The translations under genes were made by a program, and so were the position numbers. From assembly GCF_002355375.1 (NCBI RefSeq), contig NZ_AP017312.1, forward strand, positions 2,497,001-2,561,000: DNA of 64,000 nucleotides, in the 5' to 3' direction. The notes below the pieces were generated by a model. The model did no database searches, had not been told where the DNA came from, and saw nothing but the letters and a program-made list of their open reading frames with translations. Origin of the DNA: Aneurinibacillus soli. GTDB lineage: Bacteria > Bacillota > Bacilli > Aneurinibacillales > Aneurinibacillaceae. Positions within the stretch are counted from its first letter, which is position 1, and each line of letters starts with the position of its first letter. This document shows, in pieces, positions 1 through 8,582 of the stretch.

Positions 1-1
1 G

Positions 2-373
2 TATGTATCTTTTGAAAACGTGCGTAATTCTGCGAACGTTATGACGCTACTGCAAAATGGCATGCCGTCAGTCACGATCGAACTGAACGCCAAGTTTGAC
101 GTGACGGAAGTACAAAAAGAGATGCAGATCAGCCCCGAACAAATTGAAAAATGGGAGAATCAGTTAAACGCATTGTTAAGCAAGCAGATGGAAGCGTTTA
201 TTTCTTATACGAAAAAAAATAAGGTTGATCTAATCGGAATTAAGGAAATGGTTCATCGAAAGTATCCCAAGCAGTGGAAAGAACTCAAAAAGGATTGGTA
301 CAAAATTTATCCTGACATCCCATTTCAAATTGTGGTTAAAAGCAAAATTGAACATAATTTCTTACATTTGTAG
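2..373 (+). CDS. Ger(x)C family spore germination protein, C-terminal part
   Basis: The reading frame is open from base 2, so the gene starts left of the window and only its last ~123 codons are visible. The end has the pattern of the C-terminal domain of GerAC/GerBC-type germinant-receptor lipoproteins: a helix beginning IEKWENQLNALL, the KVDLIGIKEMVHRKYPKQW stretch, a W-x(2)-IYPDIPF turn, then a final beta strand. In the family this subunit is a lipoprotein of the spore inner membrane working with GerAA and GerAB types. The signal peptide and other subunits are outside the window, so the assignment rests on the tail only. Confidence 0.75.
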   Translation, partial: YVSFENVRNSANVMTLLQNGMPSVTIELNAKFDVTEVQKEMQISPEQIEKWENQLNALLSKQMEAFISYTKKNKVDLIGIKEMVHRKYPKQWKELKKDWYKIYPDIPFQIVVKSKIEHNFLHL

Positions 374-410
374 CTTGAAGACTCTCGAACCGTAAAAGAT
401 GTGCAAATTA

Positions 411-475
411 ATCAAGTCTGTACGGTCTTGTCATGAGACTGTACAGACTTGATCAGGAGAGGGAATTCCCTTTTT
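411..475 (+). terminator. Strong hairpin after the germination gene
   Basis: A 13-bp perfect stem (411-423 with 441-453), extended inward by a few pairs, is followed by a small palindrome AGGGAATTCCCT and a T-run ending near 476. It separates the germination gene from the converging MBL gene and may act in both directions. Confidence 0.6.
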
Positions 476-493
476 TAGTTAAGTGAGACGATC

Positions 494-1462
494 TTAGGTT
501 CTCCAATCTTTCGGCTTTATATTTTTATTCATCCATTCCTTTGGTGGTACTTGGTATGGGGTGGTTGCGATTAAATGATTATCGTGCCATCTTGCTGCTC
601 TGGAACGAACCATTTCATCGAGTAGGATATGAACAAATTCTTCCGGCTGAAGCTGGAAAGAGTAGCGGGCAAAATCTTGGAACCAACCACACTTTAATAA
701 GTAGTTATTGATTTCTTCTTTTGCCAAACCGTTTTTAATGATTAATGCGTATGCAAAAATCCTTTTACAGGCATGCCATGAAATTTTTTCTGGTGTTCTA
801 AGCCACTTTTCAAACCGTTCCCTTGCTGCATCAATCGCAGCCAGAGGATTCGCCATTTGAGGACCATGTCCTGCGTAAGCCTGTTTAATCGGGAGCGCTG
901 ATAGCCGATCTAAACTTTCTATCGATCGTTGAAGGGATGCAACGCCCTCCCGAAAGATATTGATCCATCCGATATCATTTTTGTAAAAGAGATCTCCGCA
1001 AATTAATATCTCCTCATCAGGTTCATATAAAGATATATGGCCTAACGTATGTCCCGGTGTGTGCAAGACCTTTAAGGTTCGGCTTCCTGTAATTATCTCA
1101 TCGTTATCTGAGAGACTCATATCGACTCGGTAAGGTTCTACAGGCTGATCTAACCACTCTGCACTACAAGCTTCGGGGTCACAAGCATTAATTAAATCGG
1201 CTTCCCATTTATGAGCAGCAATCATAACACCATAATTTTTTTGAAGATGAAAATTGCCTCCTACATGGTCACTATGATAATGCGTGTTCACAATAAGGTG
1301 TAATTCCTCTGGTGAAGTGCCTACTTCTTTAATTAATTGCTCTGTATCTTTCGCATCACTCCCAAAACCGGTATCAATCAGGATCGGGAGCTGATCCTGA
1401 ATAAGAATCATGTTTGCACTTGGAAATTTTCTCTCAAAGAAAATGATACGGGATTTTTGCAT
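494..1462 (-). CDS. MBL-fold metallo-hydrolase
   Basis: A 322-residue metallo-beta-lactamase-fold hydrolase. The dinuclear metal motif is H61-Y-H63-S-D65-H66, followed by the conserved TPGHTLGHIS histidine and an ICGDLF aspartate, then YAGHG. About 100 residues after the core form a helical C-terminal domain, as in glyoxalase-II-like and MBL hydrolases of the RNase Z/lactonase group. The start is supported by AGGAGG-like bases just upstream. Substrate is unknown. It is transcribed away from the GntR gene; a TetR-type palindrome lies in its promoter. Confidence 0.85.
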   Translation of the reverse strand: MQKSRIIFFERKFPSANMILIQDQLPILIDTGFGSDAKDTEQLIKEVGTSPEELHLIVNTHYHSDHVGGNFHLQKNYGVMIAAHKWEADLINACDPEACSAEWLDQPVEPYRVDMSLSDNDEIITGSRTLKVLHTPGHTLGHISLYEPDEEILICGDLFYKNDIGWINIFREGVASLQRSIESLDRLSALPIKQAYAGHGPQMANPLAAIDAARERFEKWLRTPEKISWHACKRIFAYALIIKNGLAKEEINNYLLKCGWFQDFARYSFQLQPEEFVHILLDEMVRSRAARWHDNHLIATTPYQVPPKEWMNKNIKPKDWRT

Positions 1463-1496
1463 AAATACCTCCTTAAAATCAATAAATAAACAATTA

Positions 1497-1514
1497 TGAG
1501 TGAACGGTCAGTCA
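1497..1514. promoter_or_regulatory. TetR/FadR-like palindrome upstream of the MBL gene
   Basis: TGAGTGAAC/GGTCAGTCA reads as an imperfect 9+9 inverted repeat similar in form to TGAnTGA-type operators of TetR/FadR regulators. It lies 35-52 bases before the MBL start codon, next to a TATAAT-like box on the minus strand. No TetR gene is visible nearby, so the regulator would act in trans. Confidence 0.4.
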
Positions 1515-1600
1515 ACTATATTATAAACAATTAACAGAATAGTGTAAATAAATCAGCTTTTTTGTAAAAAGTGTTAGTACGCTACCCGGTGCAGTTGAGT

Positions 1601-1631
1601 ATAAAACCAAAATGCGATATATTGGTTTTAT
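1601..1631. promoter_or_regulatory. Probable autoregulatory operator of the GntR gene
   Basis: A perfect 10-bp inverted repeat, ATAAAACCAA (1601-1610) and TTGGTTTTAT (1622-1631), spaced by 11 bases, overlaps the likely start codon of the GntR gene. Position and symmetry suit autorepression. Confidence 0.5.
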
Positions 1632-2289
1632 GAAAAATAACATAATAAAACCAATTAAACGATTATCCTTTCGAGATGAGGTATACCAAAACTTAAAACA
1701 AGCTATTATTACCTTACAATTACAGCCAGAACAACGTTTACATGACAAGGAGTTAGCTGAACAATTCGGCATTAGTCGTACTCCTGTTAGAGAAGCTCTG
1801 AAGCGATTAGAAGATGAAGGGCTTGTCGAATCCATTCCAGGATCAGCGACTCGGGTAGCGCCATTAAAATTAGAGGAGGCGAGACATGCCGTTACCGTTG
1901 TAGCCGTTCTGCACGCGCTAGCTACCCGCTTAGCCGTTCCGTTACTCGAGCATTCTGATATGGAAGAGTTGGAGTTTAGTACGAAAACGTTACAGCTTTC
2001 AATTGAAAAAAAGGACATTATAAAGGCAATTGAAGCAGATGAAGCTTTTCATAATGTTTTTTTAGATGTAGCGGGAAATCCTGAAATCATACATGCTTTA
2101 GAACGCGTTGTCCCTAAAATTCAACGTCTAGAAATCTCGCAATTTACTTCTATAAAAGGTTTGAAGTCAGTAGAACAACACCAACAGATTATAACCGCCT
2201 GTAAAAATAAGGATTGCGAATTAGCTGCCCGCCTTATCGAAAACAACTGGTTGAGTCTTGGAGAATTACTGACTCTACAAACGGATTGA
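1630..2289 (+). CDS. GntR family transcriptional regulator, FCD subfamily
   Basis: N-terminal winged helix-turn-helix (LRDEVYQNLKQAI-like helix, then ELAEQFGISRTPVREALKRL, the recognition helix) followed by an FCD ligand-binding domain. FCD features seen are an E-A-D-E-A-F-H segment and EQHQQI; the usual third histidine near the C-terminus is not obvious. An in-frame ATG also exists at 1612; 1630 is chosen because the protein aligns from MKNN. Neither start has a clear ribosome site, so translation could be leaderless. The next gene starts within about 11 bases of the stop, so the exporter is its likely target. Confidence 0.85.
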   Translation: MKNNIIKPIKRLSFRDEVYQNLKQAIITLQLQPEQRLHDKELAEQFGISRTPVREALKRLEDEGLVESIPGSATRVAPLKLEEARHAVTVVAVLHALATRLAVPLLEHSDMEELEFSTKTLQLSIEKKDIIKAIEADEAFHNVFLDVAGNPEIIHALERVVPKIQRLEISQFTSIKGLKSVEQHQQIITACKNKDCELAARLIENNWLSLGELLTLQTD

Positions 2290-2299
2290 GGTGAGGCTA

Positions 2300-3277
2300 T
2301 TGAAACCGATCTTTCTAGGGATTTGTGCTGCGTTCTTCTTTGCTTTTACATTCATTCTTAATCGGACAATGGAATTGTCAGGTGGAAGCTGGATATGGAG
2401 TGCTTCGTTACGTTATATCTTTATGGTTCCTTTTCTATTACTCATTGTGATAGCGAGAAAAAATCTTCAGCCCCTCTTAACAGCCATGAGAAAACAAATA
2501 GGAATGTGGATGGTATGGAGTTTTGTAGGCTTTGGATTATTTTATGCGCCTTTATGCTTTGCTGCTGCTTATTCGCCGGGCTGGCTCATTGCCGGAACGT
2601 GGCAGATTACGATTATTTCCGGCTCTTTACTTGCTCCACTTTTTTCAAGAACGATCGAGACAGCGACCGGATTGGTAAAAGTAAGAGGGAAAATACCTTT
2701 TATGAGTGTACTGATGTCACTGCCCATTCTAGTAGGCATTATTTTAATGCAGATGGAGCAGGCAACCGATATCCCTCTACAAGATTTACTAGTAGGTATA
2801 CTAGCTGTATTAATTGCTTCATTTGCGTATCCATTGGGGAATCGTAAAATGATGGACATATGCGGAGAGCGTTTAGATGCTTATCAACGTGTATTAGGGA
2901 TGACCTTGGCCAGTTTGCCATTCTGGTTTTTTCTTTCGCTGTATGGGATTTACACTGTCGGCATGCCAAGTCAAGAACAAGTGGTTCAATCAGCCCTGGT
3001 TGCTGTGTTTTCAGGAGTAATCGCCACCGTTTTGTTTTTTACGGCAACCGATATGGTGAGAGGAAACATGCAGAAGCTCGCTTCCGTGGAAGCAACTCAA
3101 TCCATGGAGGTAATTTTTGCATTATTAGGAGAATTGCTATTTTTATCAACTGCGATTCCATCTCCACTATCGTGGGGAGGGATCGGCATTGTAATTGTTG
3201 GAATGATTTTTCATAGTTACGTTTCGCATAAATACGTTCCTAGCTTACCAGCCACAAGCTCCAACATGAAAATGTAA
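2300..3277 (+). CDS. DMT-superfamily (EmrE-like) multidrug exporter
   Basis: About ten hydrophobic segments and the overall form of the multidrug resistance efflux transporter branch of the drug/metabolite transporter superfamily. Small-residue-rich first helix with FNR-like ILNRTME. The frame allows a GTG start at 2291, but TTG at 2300 sits eight bases after GAGG, so 2300 is preferred. It is translationally close to the GntR gene and probably co-transcribed. Substrate unknown. Confidence 0.8.
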   Translation: MKPIFLGICAAFFFAFTFILNRTMELSGGSWIWSASLRYIFMVPFLLLIVIARKNLQPLLTAMRKQIGMWMVWSFVGFGLFYAPLCFAAAYSPGWLIAGTWQITIISGSLLAPLFSRTIETATGLVKVRGKIPFMSVLMSLPILVGIILMQMEQATDIPLQDLLVGILAVLIASFAYPLGNRKMMDICGERLDAYQRVLGMTLASLPFWFFLSLYGIYTVGMPSQEQVVQSALVAVFSGVIATVLFFTATDMVRGNMQKLASVEATQSMEVIFALLGELLFLSTAIPSPLSWGGIGIVIVGMIFHSYVSHKYVPSLPATSSNMKM

Positions 3278-3286
3278 GTTGCAATT

Positions 3287-3326
3287 ATGTAGTTACGAAC
3301 CACGTTGACATTCAAGAGGTCACGTC
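3287..3326. repeat. Repeat similar to the sequence after the resolvase remnant at 36.28 kb
   Basis: ATGTAGTTACGAACC, then CGTTGACAT and GAGGTC, occur here and again at 36281-36321 with small differences and the same order and spacing. In the second copy the repeat starts with the stop codon of a serine-recombinase tail, so this copy may mark another transposon scar. Confidence 0.5.
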
Positions 3327-3377
3327 ACGAAAAGGAAAAATCGTACGCTAACGGGCAGGTACGGTAGTTGAACGAAC

Positions 3378-3417
3378 CAAGGAGCAGCTTACCAGTGGTA
3401 GCTGCTCCTTGATTTTA
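3378..3417 (+). terminator. Rho-independent terminator
   Basis: AAGGAGCAGCT pairs with AGCTGCTCCTT, followed by a T-rich tail. It closes the GntR-exporter unit. Confidence 0.8.
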
Positions 3418-3522
3418 TTAAAACAATGATAGGTTACTGAATACCCGTTCTACTTCTAATCAGCAAACTCCCTAAAACGGTCTTTTTGAGGAATCAAAAA
3501 ATGGAGAGTTTCTGTACATTAT

Positions 3523-3600
3523 AACAATCAAACGAACATTTGATTGTTAACAACACAAAGTATATAATAACATTCAAACAAACATTTTAGTGTTTGAGTG
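3523..3600 (+). promoter_or_regulatory. cadCA promoter with two CadC-type operators
   Basis: Two imperfect palindromes flank a promoter. The first, 3523-3548, is AACAATCAAA-n6-TTTGATTGTT; its TCAAACGAACATTTGA core resembles the known CadC operator of staphylococcal cad. The second is TTCAAACA...TGTTTGAG in 3573-3598. Between them are TTGATT at 3540-3545 and TATAAT at 3563-3568, spaced 17 bases. Repressor at either palindrome would block this promoter. Confidence 0.75.
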
Positions 3601-3610
3601 AGGTGGAAAA

Positions 3611-3982
3611 ATGGAGAAGGTAAGAAAAGAGGATAGCTGTGAAGTTTATTGTTTTGATGAAGAGAAAGTGAACCGCGTAAAACAACAGATAGAGGAACAT
3701 GAAACGTTAGATATCGTCAAAGTATTTAAGGCATTAGCTGATGATACAAGGCTAAAAGTCGCGTATGCATTATGCCAAGAAGAAGAGCTATGTGTTTGTG
3801 ACGTTTCCAACATTATCGGTTCTTCAACAGCCACAGCTTCCCATCATCTTCGGTTGCTTCGAAATATGGGATTAGCTACCTATCGTAAAGAAGGGAAGCT
3901 AGTGTTTTATTCATTGCATGATGAACATCTTAAACAATTAATTACGCTTGCTTTCGCTCAACGAAAGGAGATTACTTTGTAA
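3611..3982 (+). CDS. cadC: CadC-type ArsR/SmtB metal-sensing repressor
   Basis: 123 residues with the CadC layout: an N-terminal extension with cysteines (SCEVYC), the [12 protein letters not shown] motif carrying the C-x-C metal site, the winged-helix [16 protein letters not shown] and the wing [12 protein letters not shown]. In the family, Cd(II), Pb(II) or Zn(II) binding releases the operator. GAGGTGG precedes the ATG. Its stop overlaps the cadA start by one base, and the promoter has matching palindromes, so it represses its own operon. Confidence 0.93.
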   Translation: MEKVRKEDSCEVYCFDEEKVNRVKQQIEEHETLDIVKVFKALADDTRLKVAYALCQEEELCVCDVSNIIGSSTATASHHLRLLRNMGLATYRKEGKLVFYSLHDEHLKQLITLAFAQRKEITL

Positions 3983-6090
3983 TGGAAAAAAGTGTTTATC
4001 GGGTGCAGGGATTTACCTGCACGAACTGCGCGGCACTCTTTGAGCAAAATGTAAAAGCATTACCTGGCGTAAAAGATGCAAAAGTAAACTTTGGTGCTGC
4101 CAAGGTTTCTGTTGAAGGCGAAGCGACTCTTGAAGAGTTGGAAAAAGCCGGTGCATTCGAGAATCTGCGACTATTTCCTGAAAAACAACGGATCGTTGCT
4201 AAAAAAGAGTCTTTTTGGAAAAACCAAACGAATGTCCGCGCTGTAATTTCGGCTGTATTATTGGTAGTCGCCTGGCTTATCAGTAAGCAATACGGCGAGA
4301 ACCATGGACTCCCCGTTTCACTATATGCTGTTTCTATTCTCATTGGAGGATTCTCTCTTTTTGTAAAAGGATTTAAAAATCTTGTTGCTTTACGCTTTGA
4401 TATGAACACTCTTATGACCATAGCGATTCTTGGCGCAGCCATTATCGGTCAGTGGGAAGAAGGTGCGATGGTTGTATTCTTATTTGCGATTAGTGAAGCA
4501 CTAGAAAGATACTCCATGGAAAAGGCACGTCAATCGATTAGCTCTCTGATGGACATTGCACCAAAAGAAGCAACTGTTCGTAGGAATGGAGAGGAAATTC
4601 AGATTCCTGTTGATGACATTCAAATTGGAGATATCATGATTGTAAAGCCAGGACAAAAACTGGCCATGGACGGTGAAGTTATTAAAGGTACATCATCTCT
4701 TAATCAGGCCGCTATCACTGGAGAATCGATTCCTGTAACAAAATCGGTTGGAGACGAAGTATTCGCTGGTACCCTTAATGAAGAGGGATTACTTGAAGTT
4801 AAAGTAACAAAAACGGTTGAAGATACTACCATTGCAAAAATCATTCATCTTGTAGAAGAAGCGCAAGCAGAGCGTGCGCCATCTCAGGCGTTTGTAGAAC
4901 GATTTGCTAAATACTATACACCGGCTATTATGGCACTTGCTTTAGGTGTTGCTGTTATACCTCCCCTTTTCTTTGGGGGTGAATGGAGCAAATGGATATA
5001 TGAAGGATTGGCCACTCTAGTTGTCGGTTGCCCATGTGCGCTTGTCGTCTCTACGCCAGTTGCTATTGTTACAGCTATTGGGAATGCAGCTCGTAACGGT
5101 GTGTTAATTAAAGGAGGCATCCATTTAGAGGAAGCTGGCTCATTGTCTGTGATTGCTTTTGATAAAACAGGTACATTGACTCGTGGTATTCCTGTCGTAA
5201 CCGATCTGATTGCTTTGCAAAGTCAATCACCAAATGAAGGCTTAGCGATTGCAGCATCCTTGGAAAAAGGATCTCAGCATCCTCTAGCCTCTGCTATTGT
5301 ACGAAAAGCAGAAGAGGAAAAGCTTTCTTTACACGATGTAGATGGCTTTTCCTCTATTACAGGTAAAGGGGTAAAAGCAACCGTAATCGGCAACGAATAT
5401 TACATCGGTAGTCCTCGCTTATTCGAAGAACTTTTGTCAGTTGACCGAATGAAGGATATTCAATCACAAATTGAAAGACTTCAGCATGAAGGTAAAACAG
5501 TGATGGTTCTTGGTACAAATGAACAAGCGATGACCCTGATTGCTGTAGCTGATGAAGTTCGAGAAAGTAGCAAGAATGCCATTCAAAAACTTCATTCGAT
5601 GGGTATTAAGAAAACCATCATGTTAACCGGTGACAATAAAGCTACGGCTCATGCAATCGGAGAAAAATTAGGGATCACGGATGTAAAAGGTGAGCTGTTA
5701 CCGCAAGAAAAACTAGAAGCTATTAAGCAGCTCAAGTCATCCAATCAACATGTAGGGATGGTCGGTGATGGAGTCAATGACGCTCCTGCGCTTGCTACGG
5801 CGACTGTAGGGATTGCTATGGGAGGTGCCGGGACAGATACAGCTTTAGAAACGGCTGATATTGCTCTTATGGGTGATGATTTAGGGAAACTTCCTTTCAC
5901 GATTAAATTGAGCCGAAAAACGTTACAGATTATTAAACAAAACATTACATTCTCCTTAGCGATTAAGCTTGTTGCACTCCTTCTCGTGGTTCCAGGGTGG
6001 CTAACACTATGGATTGCCATCTTTGCAGACATGGGAGCTACACTTATTGTGACGTTAAATGGGTTGCGACTATTACGGGTTAGAGAATAG
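3982..6090 (+). CDS. cadA: Cd/Zn/Pb-exporting P1B-type ATPase
   Basis: 702 residues. An N-terminal HMA domain carries CTNC at residues 13-16; then transmembrane pairs, the actuator loop with ITGES, the CPC transport motif at 350-352, phosphorylation motif DKTGTLT from residue 394, an HP motif in GSQHPLA, and GDGVND before the last membrane segments. CPC plus adjacency to cadC indicates export of soft divalent ions rather than copper alone. Complete and apparently functional. Confidence 0.93.
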   Translation: MEKSVYRVQGFTCTNCAALFEQNVKALPGVKDAKVNFGAAKVSVEGEATLEELEKAGAFENLRLFPEKQRIVAKKESFWKNQTNVRAVISAVLLVVAWLISKQYGENHGLPVSLYAVSILIGGFSLFVKGFKNLVALRFDMNTLMTIAILGAAIIGQWEEGAMVVFLFAISEALERYSMEKARQSISSLMDIAPKEATVRRNGEEIQIPVDDIQIGDIMIVKPGQKLAMDGEVIKGTSSLNQAAITGESIPVTKSVGDEVFAGTLNEEGLLEVKVTKTVEDTTIAKIIHLVEEAQAERAPSQAFVERFAKYYTPAIMALALGVAVIPPLFFGGEWSKWIYEGLATLVVGCPCALVVSTPVAIVTAIGNAARNGVLIKGGIHLEEAGSLSVIAFDKTGTLTRGIPVVTDLIALQSQSPNEGLAIAASLEKGSQHPLASAIVRKAEEEKLSLHDVDGFSSITGKGVKATVIGNEYYIGSPRLFEELLSVDRMKDIQSQIERLQHEGKTVMVLGTNEQAMTLIAVADEVRESSKNAIQKLHSMGIKKTIMLTGDNKATAHAIGEKLGITDVKGELLPQEKLEAIKQLKSSNQHVGMVGDGVNDAPALATATVGIAMGGAGTDTALETADIALMGDDLGKLPFTIKLSRKTLQIIKQNITFSLAIKLVALLLVVPGWLTLWIAIFADMGATLIVTLNGLRLLRVRE

Positions 6091-6134
6091 ATTTGCTTTC
6101 ATCGTAGTGGCAATGTAGACCCTGTAGAGTAGCA

Positions 6135-6179
6135 TAGAAAGCCGACTTTTCCTTAGTGTAGGGAAAGTCGGCTTTCTAA
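6135..6179 (+). terminator. Terminator after cadA
   Basis: AGAAAGCCGACTTT pairs with AAAGTCGGCTTTCT around a short loop. It lies between convergent cadA and the multicopper oxidase gene and may serve both. Confidence 0.75.
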
Positions 6180-6310
6180 TTCTAGAAATTATAGTAGTGT
6201 GTGTTTTCGTAGCTCAGGCATACCTGTTTTTCGGGTTTGGGGGTAACCATTCGCCTTAACTTGATAGGCATGTGACTGTATCCCATGATAGAAGTTTATT
6301 AGAAAATCTA

Positions 6311-8122
6311 TTACTTCACGTTAATGAACGTTGAGAGCCCACCCATATCAGCCATATGTTTGTCTGATCCATCACCGTTCGGACCAGGATTAATGGTGTG
6401 ATCCATGATGTGACAGTGGAACATCCATTGTCCCGGATTATCCGCAGTGAACGCAATATCGGCTGTTTGCGAAGGACCTAGCATCACCGTGTTTGCTGAT
6501 TCTGGTTGAGCCAACGCGTTTCCATCACGAGCAACAATTTGGAACGTATAACCATGGAGATGCATCACATGATTTTCTTCTGCGCTCGCGTTGACAAGTC
6601 GAATCAGGACTTTTTGTCCTTTTTTAACGTTTAACATAGGAGCTTCAGGAAACGCTTTTCCATTCAACGTAAACACGTTCTCTGATTCGCTACCCCCAAC
6701 TTTCCAACTCTCCATTTCATAAATCGCATCTACATCGTAGTGGGTCTTGGAAGGTTGATTGGAGTCTACAATCAGTAAACCATGCAATCCTTTGTCCATT
6801 TGGTAGTCATCATTCACATGCGAGTGATAAAAATGCGTTCCGATCATCTGCGGCGTGACTGTAAAGGTATAGACAAAGCTTCCGCCTTTCTCTACTGCTT
6901 CTTGCGTACCCATCTTCATATCCATGCCATCCATATTCATCTTCATCGTTGGAACACCATCCACAGAGTTGGGCACCGCTAAACCATGCAGATGAAGCGT
7001 AGTAGGTTGAGGAAGTTGATTTTTCAAGACAATCGAAACTTTGTCACCAACTTTCACCCGAATTAACGAGCCAGGGACTTGGTGGTTATACCCCCATGCG
7101 TTCACAACTGTTCCGGGATATAGTTCCCAAGGGAACTCGGAAGCCGTGAGTGTAAACTGTTTGGTCCCATCGGAAAGAATTTTAGGTTTCAACCCTTTTT
7201 CTAGTGTAGTGTTATTGGCCATTTGAACCTGCGATTGCGACTCTTGCTTCGATATTTTGATCGTTGGTGCTGCAGCCGAAGATATGATATCCCCATCTGC
7301 CTCACGAACGGAACCTGCTTGGGAATCGCTGCTTTGACCGCCACCTTGAGCAAGCGTCGTAGTGACTTCCGTGCCCCAACCAATCCCAAAACCTAATACT
7401 AGTGCCGTCATAATCAAGTTTTGAGCTGTCTCTCTTCGAACACTAGCGAATAGCTCTTTGAGAACATAGACTAGTGTCCCACCCGCAATGGAGAGGACAA
7501 AAATAGAAACTGCGGTAGATGTCCATAGGCTACCTAGCAGAGTTCCCACAAATGTAGGTCCGCCGCCGATTAAACCGAGAAGAAGAATAGATTTCCATGG
7601 TACCTGCTTGCCACTATTCATCGAAGGGCCAACAATACCAAACCCTTCTGTAGCGTTATGAAGAGCAAATCCCACGACTAATCCTATGGCTAATCCTATT
7701 TTACCTTGTGCAGCCGATTGTCCAATGGCTAATCCTTCACTAAGGTTATGAAATCCAATCCCCGTCGCAATCATGTAAGAAAGCTGCTTTTCATTGGTTC
7801 CTTGCGAATTTTTCATCCATTTCTGCTCAATCATGACAAGTCCGATAATCCCAATAAAAAAACCGGAAATCAGCAGAATCACGAATAAGGTAGCTGTATC
7901 TAGCGATCCAGAACCAGACACGGCACTTTGAATAGCGGCCGACGTCTGCCCCATCGCACTCCCCATGATCTCAATTAACAAATACAATAGCACACCAGCA
8001 GCCATCATACTTAGAGATGCACGCAGAGCCTGATTTGCGTTACGTAGTCGCCCAAAGGGCAATCCAATGTAAATCGTACCACCAGCAATGATGCCTAGGA
8101 TAAGTAAAGTCGAATGGTCCAT
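6311..8122 (-). CDS. ZIP-family permease fused to a multicopper oxidase
   Basis: 603 residues in one open frame. Residues 1-250 are a polytopic ZIP-like domain with two signature motifs, HNLSEG (125-130) and HNATEG (155-160). A low-complexity Ser/Gln linker (255-305) leads to a two-cupredoxin multicopper oxidase: HLHG (377-380), HSH (433-435), H518-x(2)-HLH (521-523) and HCH (569-571) with H575 give the trinuclear and type 1 copper ligands. A Met/Asp-rich insert (about 393-404) is typical of metallo-oxidases such as CueO. The oxidase should lie outside the membrane. Divergent from the FTR1 gene with Fur boxes between, so a role in iron oxidation and uptake is likely. AGGTGAAAT-type ribosome site precedes the ATG. 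Confidence 0.88.
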   Translation of the reverse strand: MDHSTLLILGIIAGGTIYIGLPFGRLRNANQALRASLSMMAAGVLLYLLIEIMGSAMGQTSAAIQSAVSGSGSLDTATLFVILLISGFFIGIIGLVMIEQKWMKNSQGTNEKQLSYMIATGIGFHNLSEGLAIGQSAAQGKIGLAIGLVVGFALHNATEGFGIVGPSMNSGKQVPWKSILLLGLIGGGPTFVGTLLGSLWTSTAVSIFVLSIAGGTLVYVLKELFASVRRETAQNLIMTALVLGFGIGWGTEVTTTLAQGGGQSSDSQAGSVREADGDIISSAAAPTIKISKQESQSQVQMANNTTLEKGLKPKILSDGTKQFTLTASEFPWELYPGTVVNAWGYNHQVPGSLIRVKVGDKVSIVLKNQLPQPTTLHLHGLAVPNSVDGVPTMKMNMDGMDMKMGTQEAVEKGGSFVYTFTVTPQMIGTHFYHSHVNDDYQMDKGLHGLLIVDSNQPSKTHYDVDAIYEMESWKVGGSESENVFTLNGKAFPEAPMLNVKKGQKVLIRLVNASAEENHVMHLHGYTFQIVARDGNALAQPESANTVMLGPSQTADIAFTADNPGQWMFHCHIMDHTINPGPNGDGSDKHMADMGGLSTFINVK

Positions 8123-8141
8123 ATTTCACCTCATAAGATAT

Positions 8142-8160
8142 TGAGAATCGTTATTATTAA
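8142..8160 (-). promoter_or_regulatory. Fur-box-like site before the ZIP-oxidase gene
   Basis: On the minus strand TTAATAATAACGATTCTCA matches a degenerate Fur box (TGATAAT-n-ATTATCA type). It lies 20-38 bases upstream of the oxidase start codon. Confidence 0.5.
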
Positions 8161-8384
8161 CATGGCTGATTCTAAATGCTTGCGCTCATTTTGTCAATGG
8201 TAAAATCACCAAGCAAAGGCATACAAAGAAATGACCCCACACAAGGGATATGAGGGATATATTTCTAACCCTAAGCTTATGGAATCCAAGATTTTAATAC
8301 ATTCGAAATAGGTGGACAAAGAGGTGGATCAGTTTTTCTTGAACAACAAGACTAAATACCTTCTGGAATAGGGAATAATCCTGC

Positions 8385-8412
8385 GGACTAGAAGCTACCC
8401 TGTCACTAGGCC
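8385..8412. repeat. Copy A of a dispersed ~25-bp repeat
   Basis: GGACTAGAAGCTACCCTGTC followed by ACTAGGCC. Related copies are at 38117-38143, 38176-38205 and 41824-41853, all in gene-free DNA. See the separate finding. Confidence 0.5.
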
Positions 8413-8433
8413 ATCTAAGTCAGATAAAGAAAA

Positions 8434-8455
8434 GATAATAATGAAAATTATTATT
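8434..8455. promoter_or_regulatory. Second Fur-like AT palindrome
   Basis: GATAATAATGAAAATTATTATT is a palindromic match to the 7-1-7 Fur pattern with a wider centre. It sits in the divergent region between the oxidase and FTR1 genes. Confidence 0.45.
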
Positions 8456-8499
8456 GACCGAATGATATGGGTCGTTTAAAATAACTACAGAAATAATCC

Positions 8500-8518
8500 G
8501 ATAATGATTATCAATTTC
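8500..8518 (+). promoter_or_regulatory. Fur box before the FTR1 operon
   Basis: CGATAATGATTATCA matches the Bacillus Fur 7-1-7 motif TGATAATnATTATCA in 14 of 15 positions. It lies about 65-83 bases upstream of the FTR1 start, so iron-repressed expression is expected. Confidence 0.8.
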
Positions 8519-8582
8519 CCAAGATTGTTAATTAGGTAAAAGTGCGAGGCTTAGAAAAATACATAGATGGTGAGGGAGAAGA

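Noticed and set aside
1521-2018. Long minus-strand frame over the GntR gene
   Set aside because: Ser/Ala-rich composition typical of a shadow frame, no ribosome site, opposite a well-supported GntR coding region.
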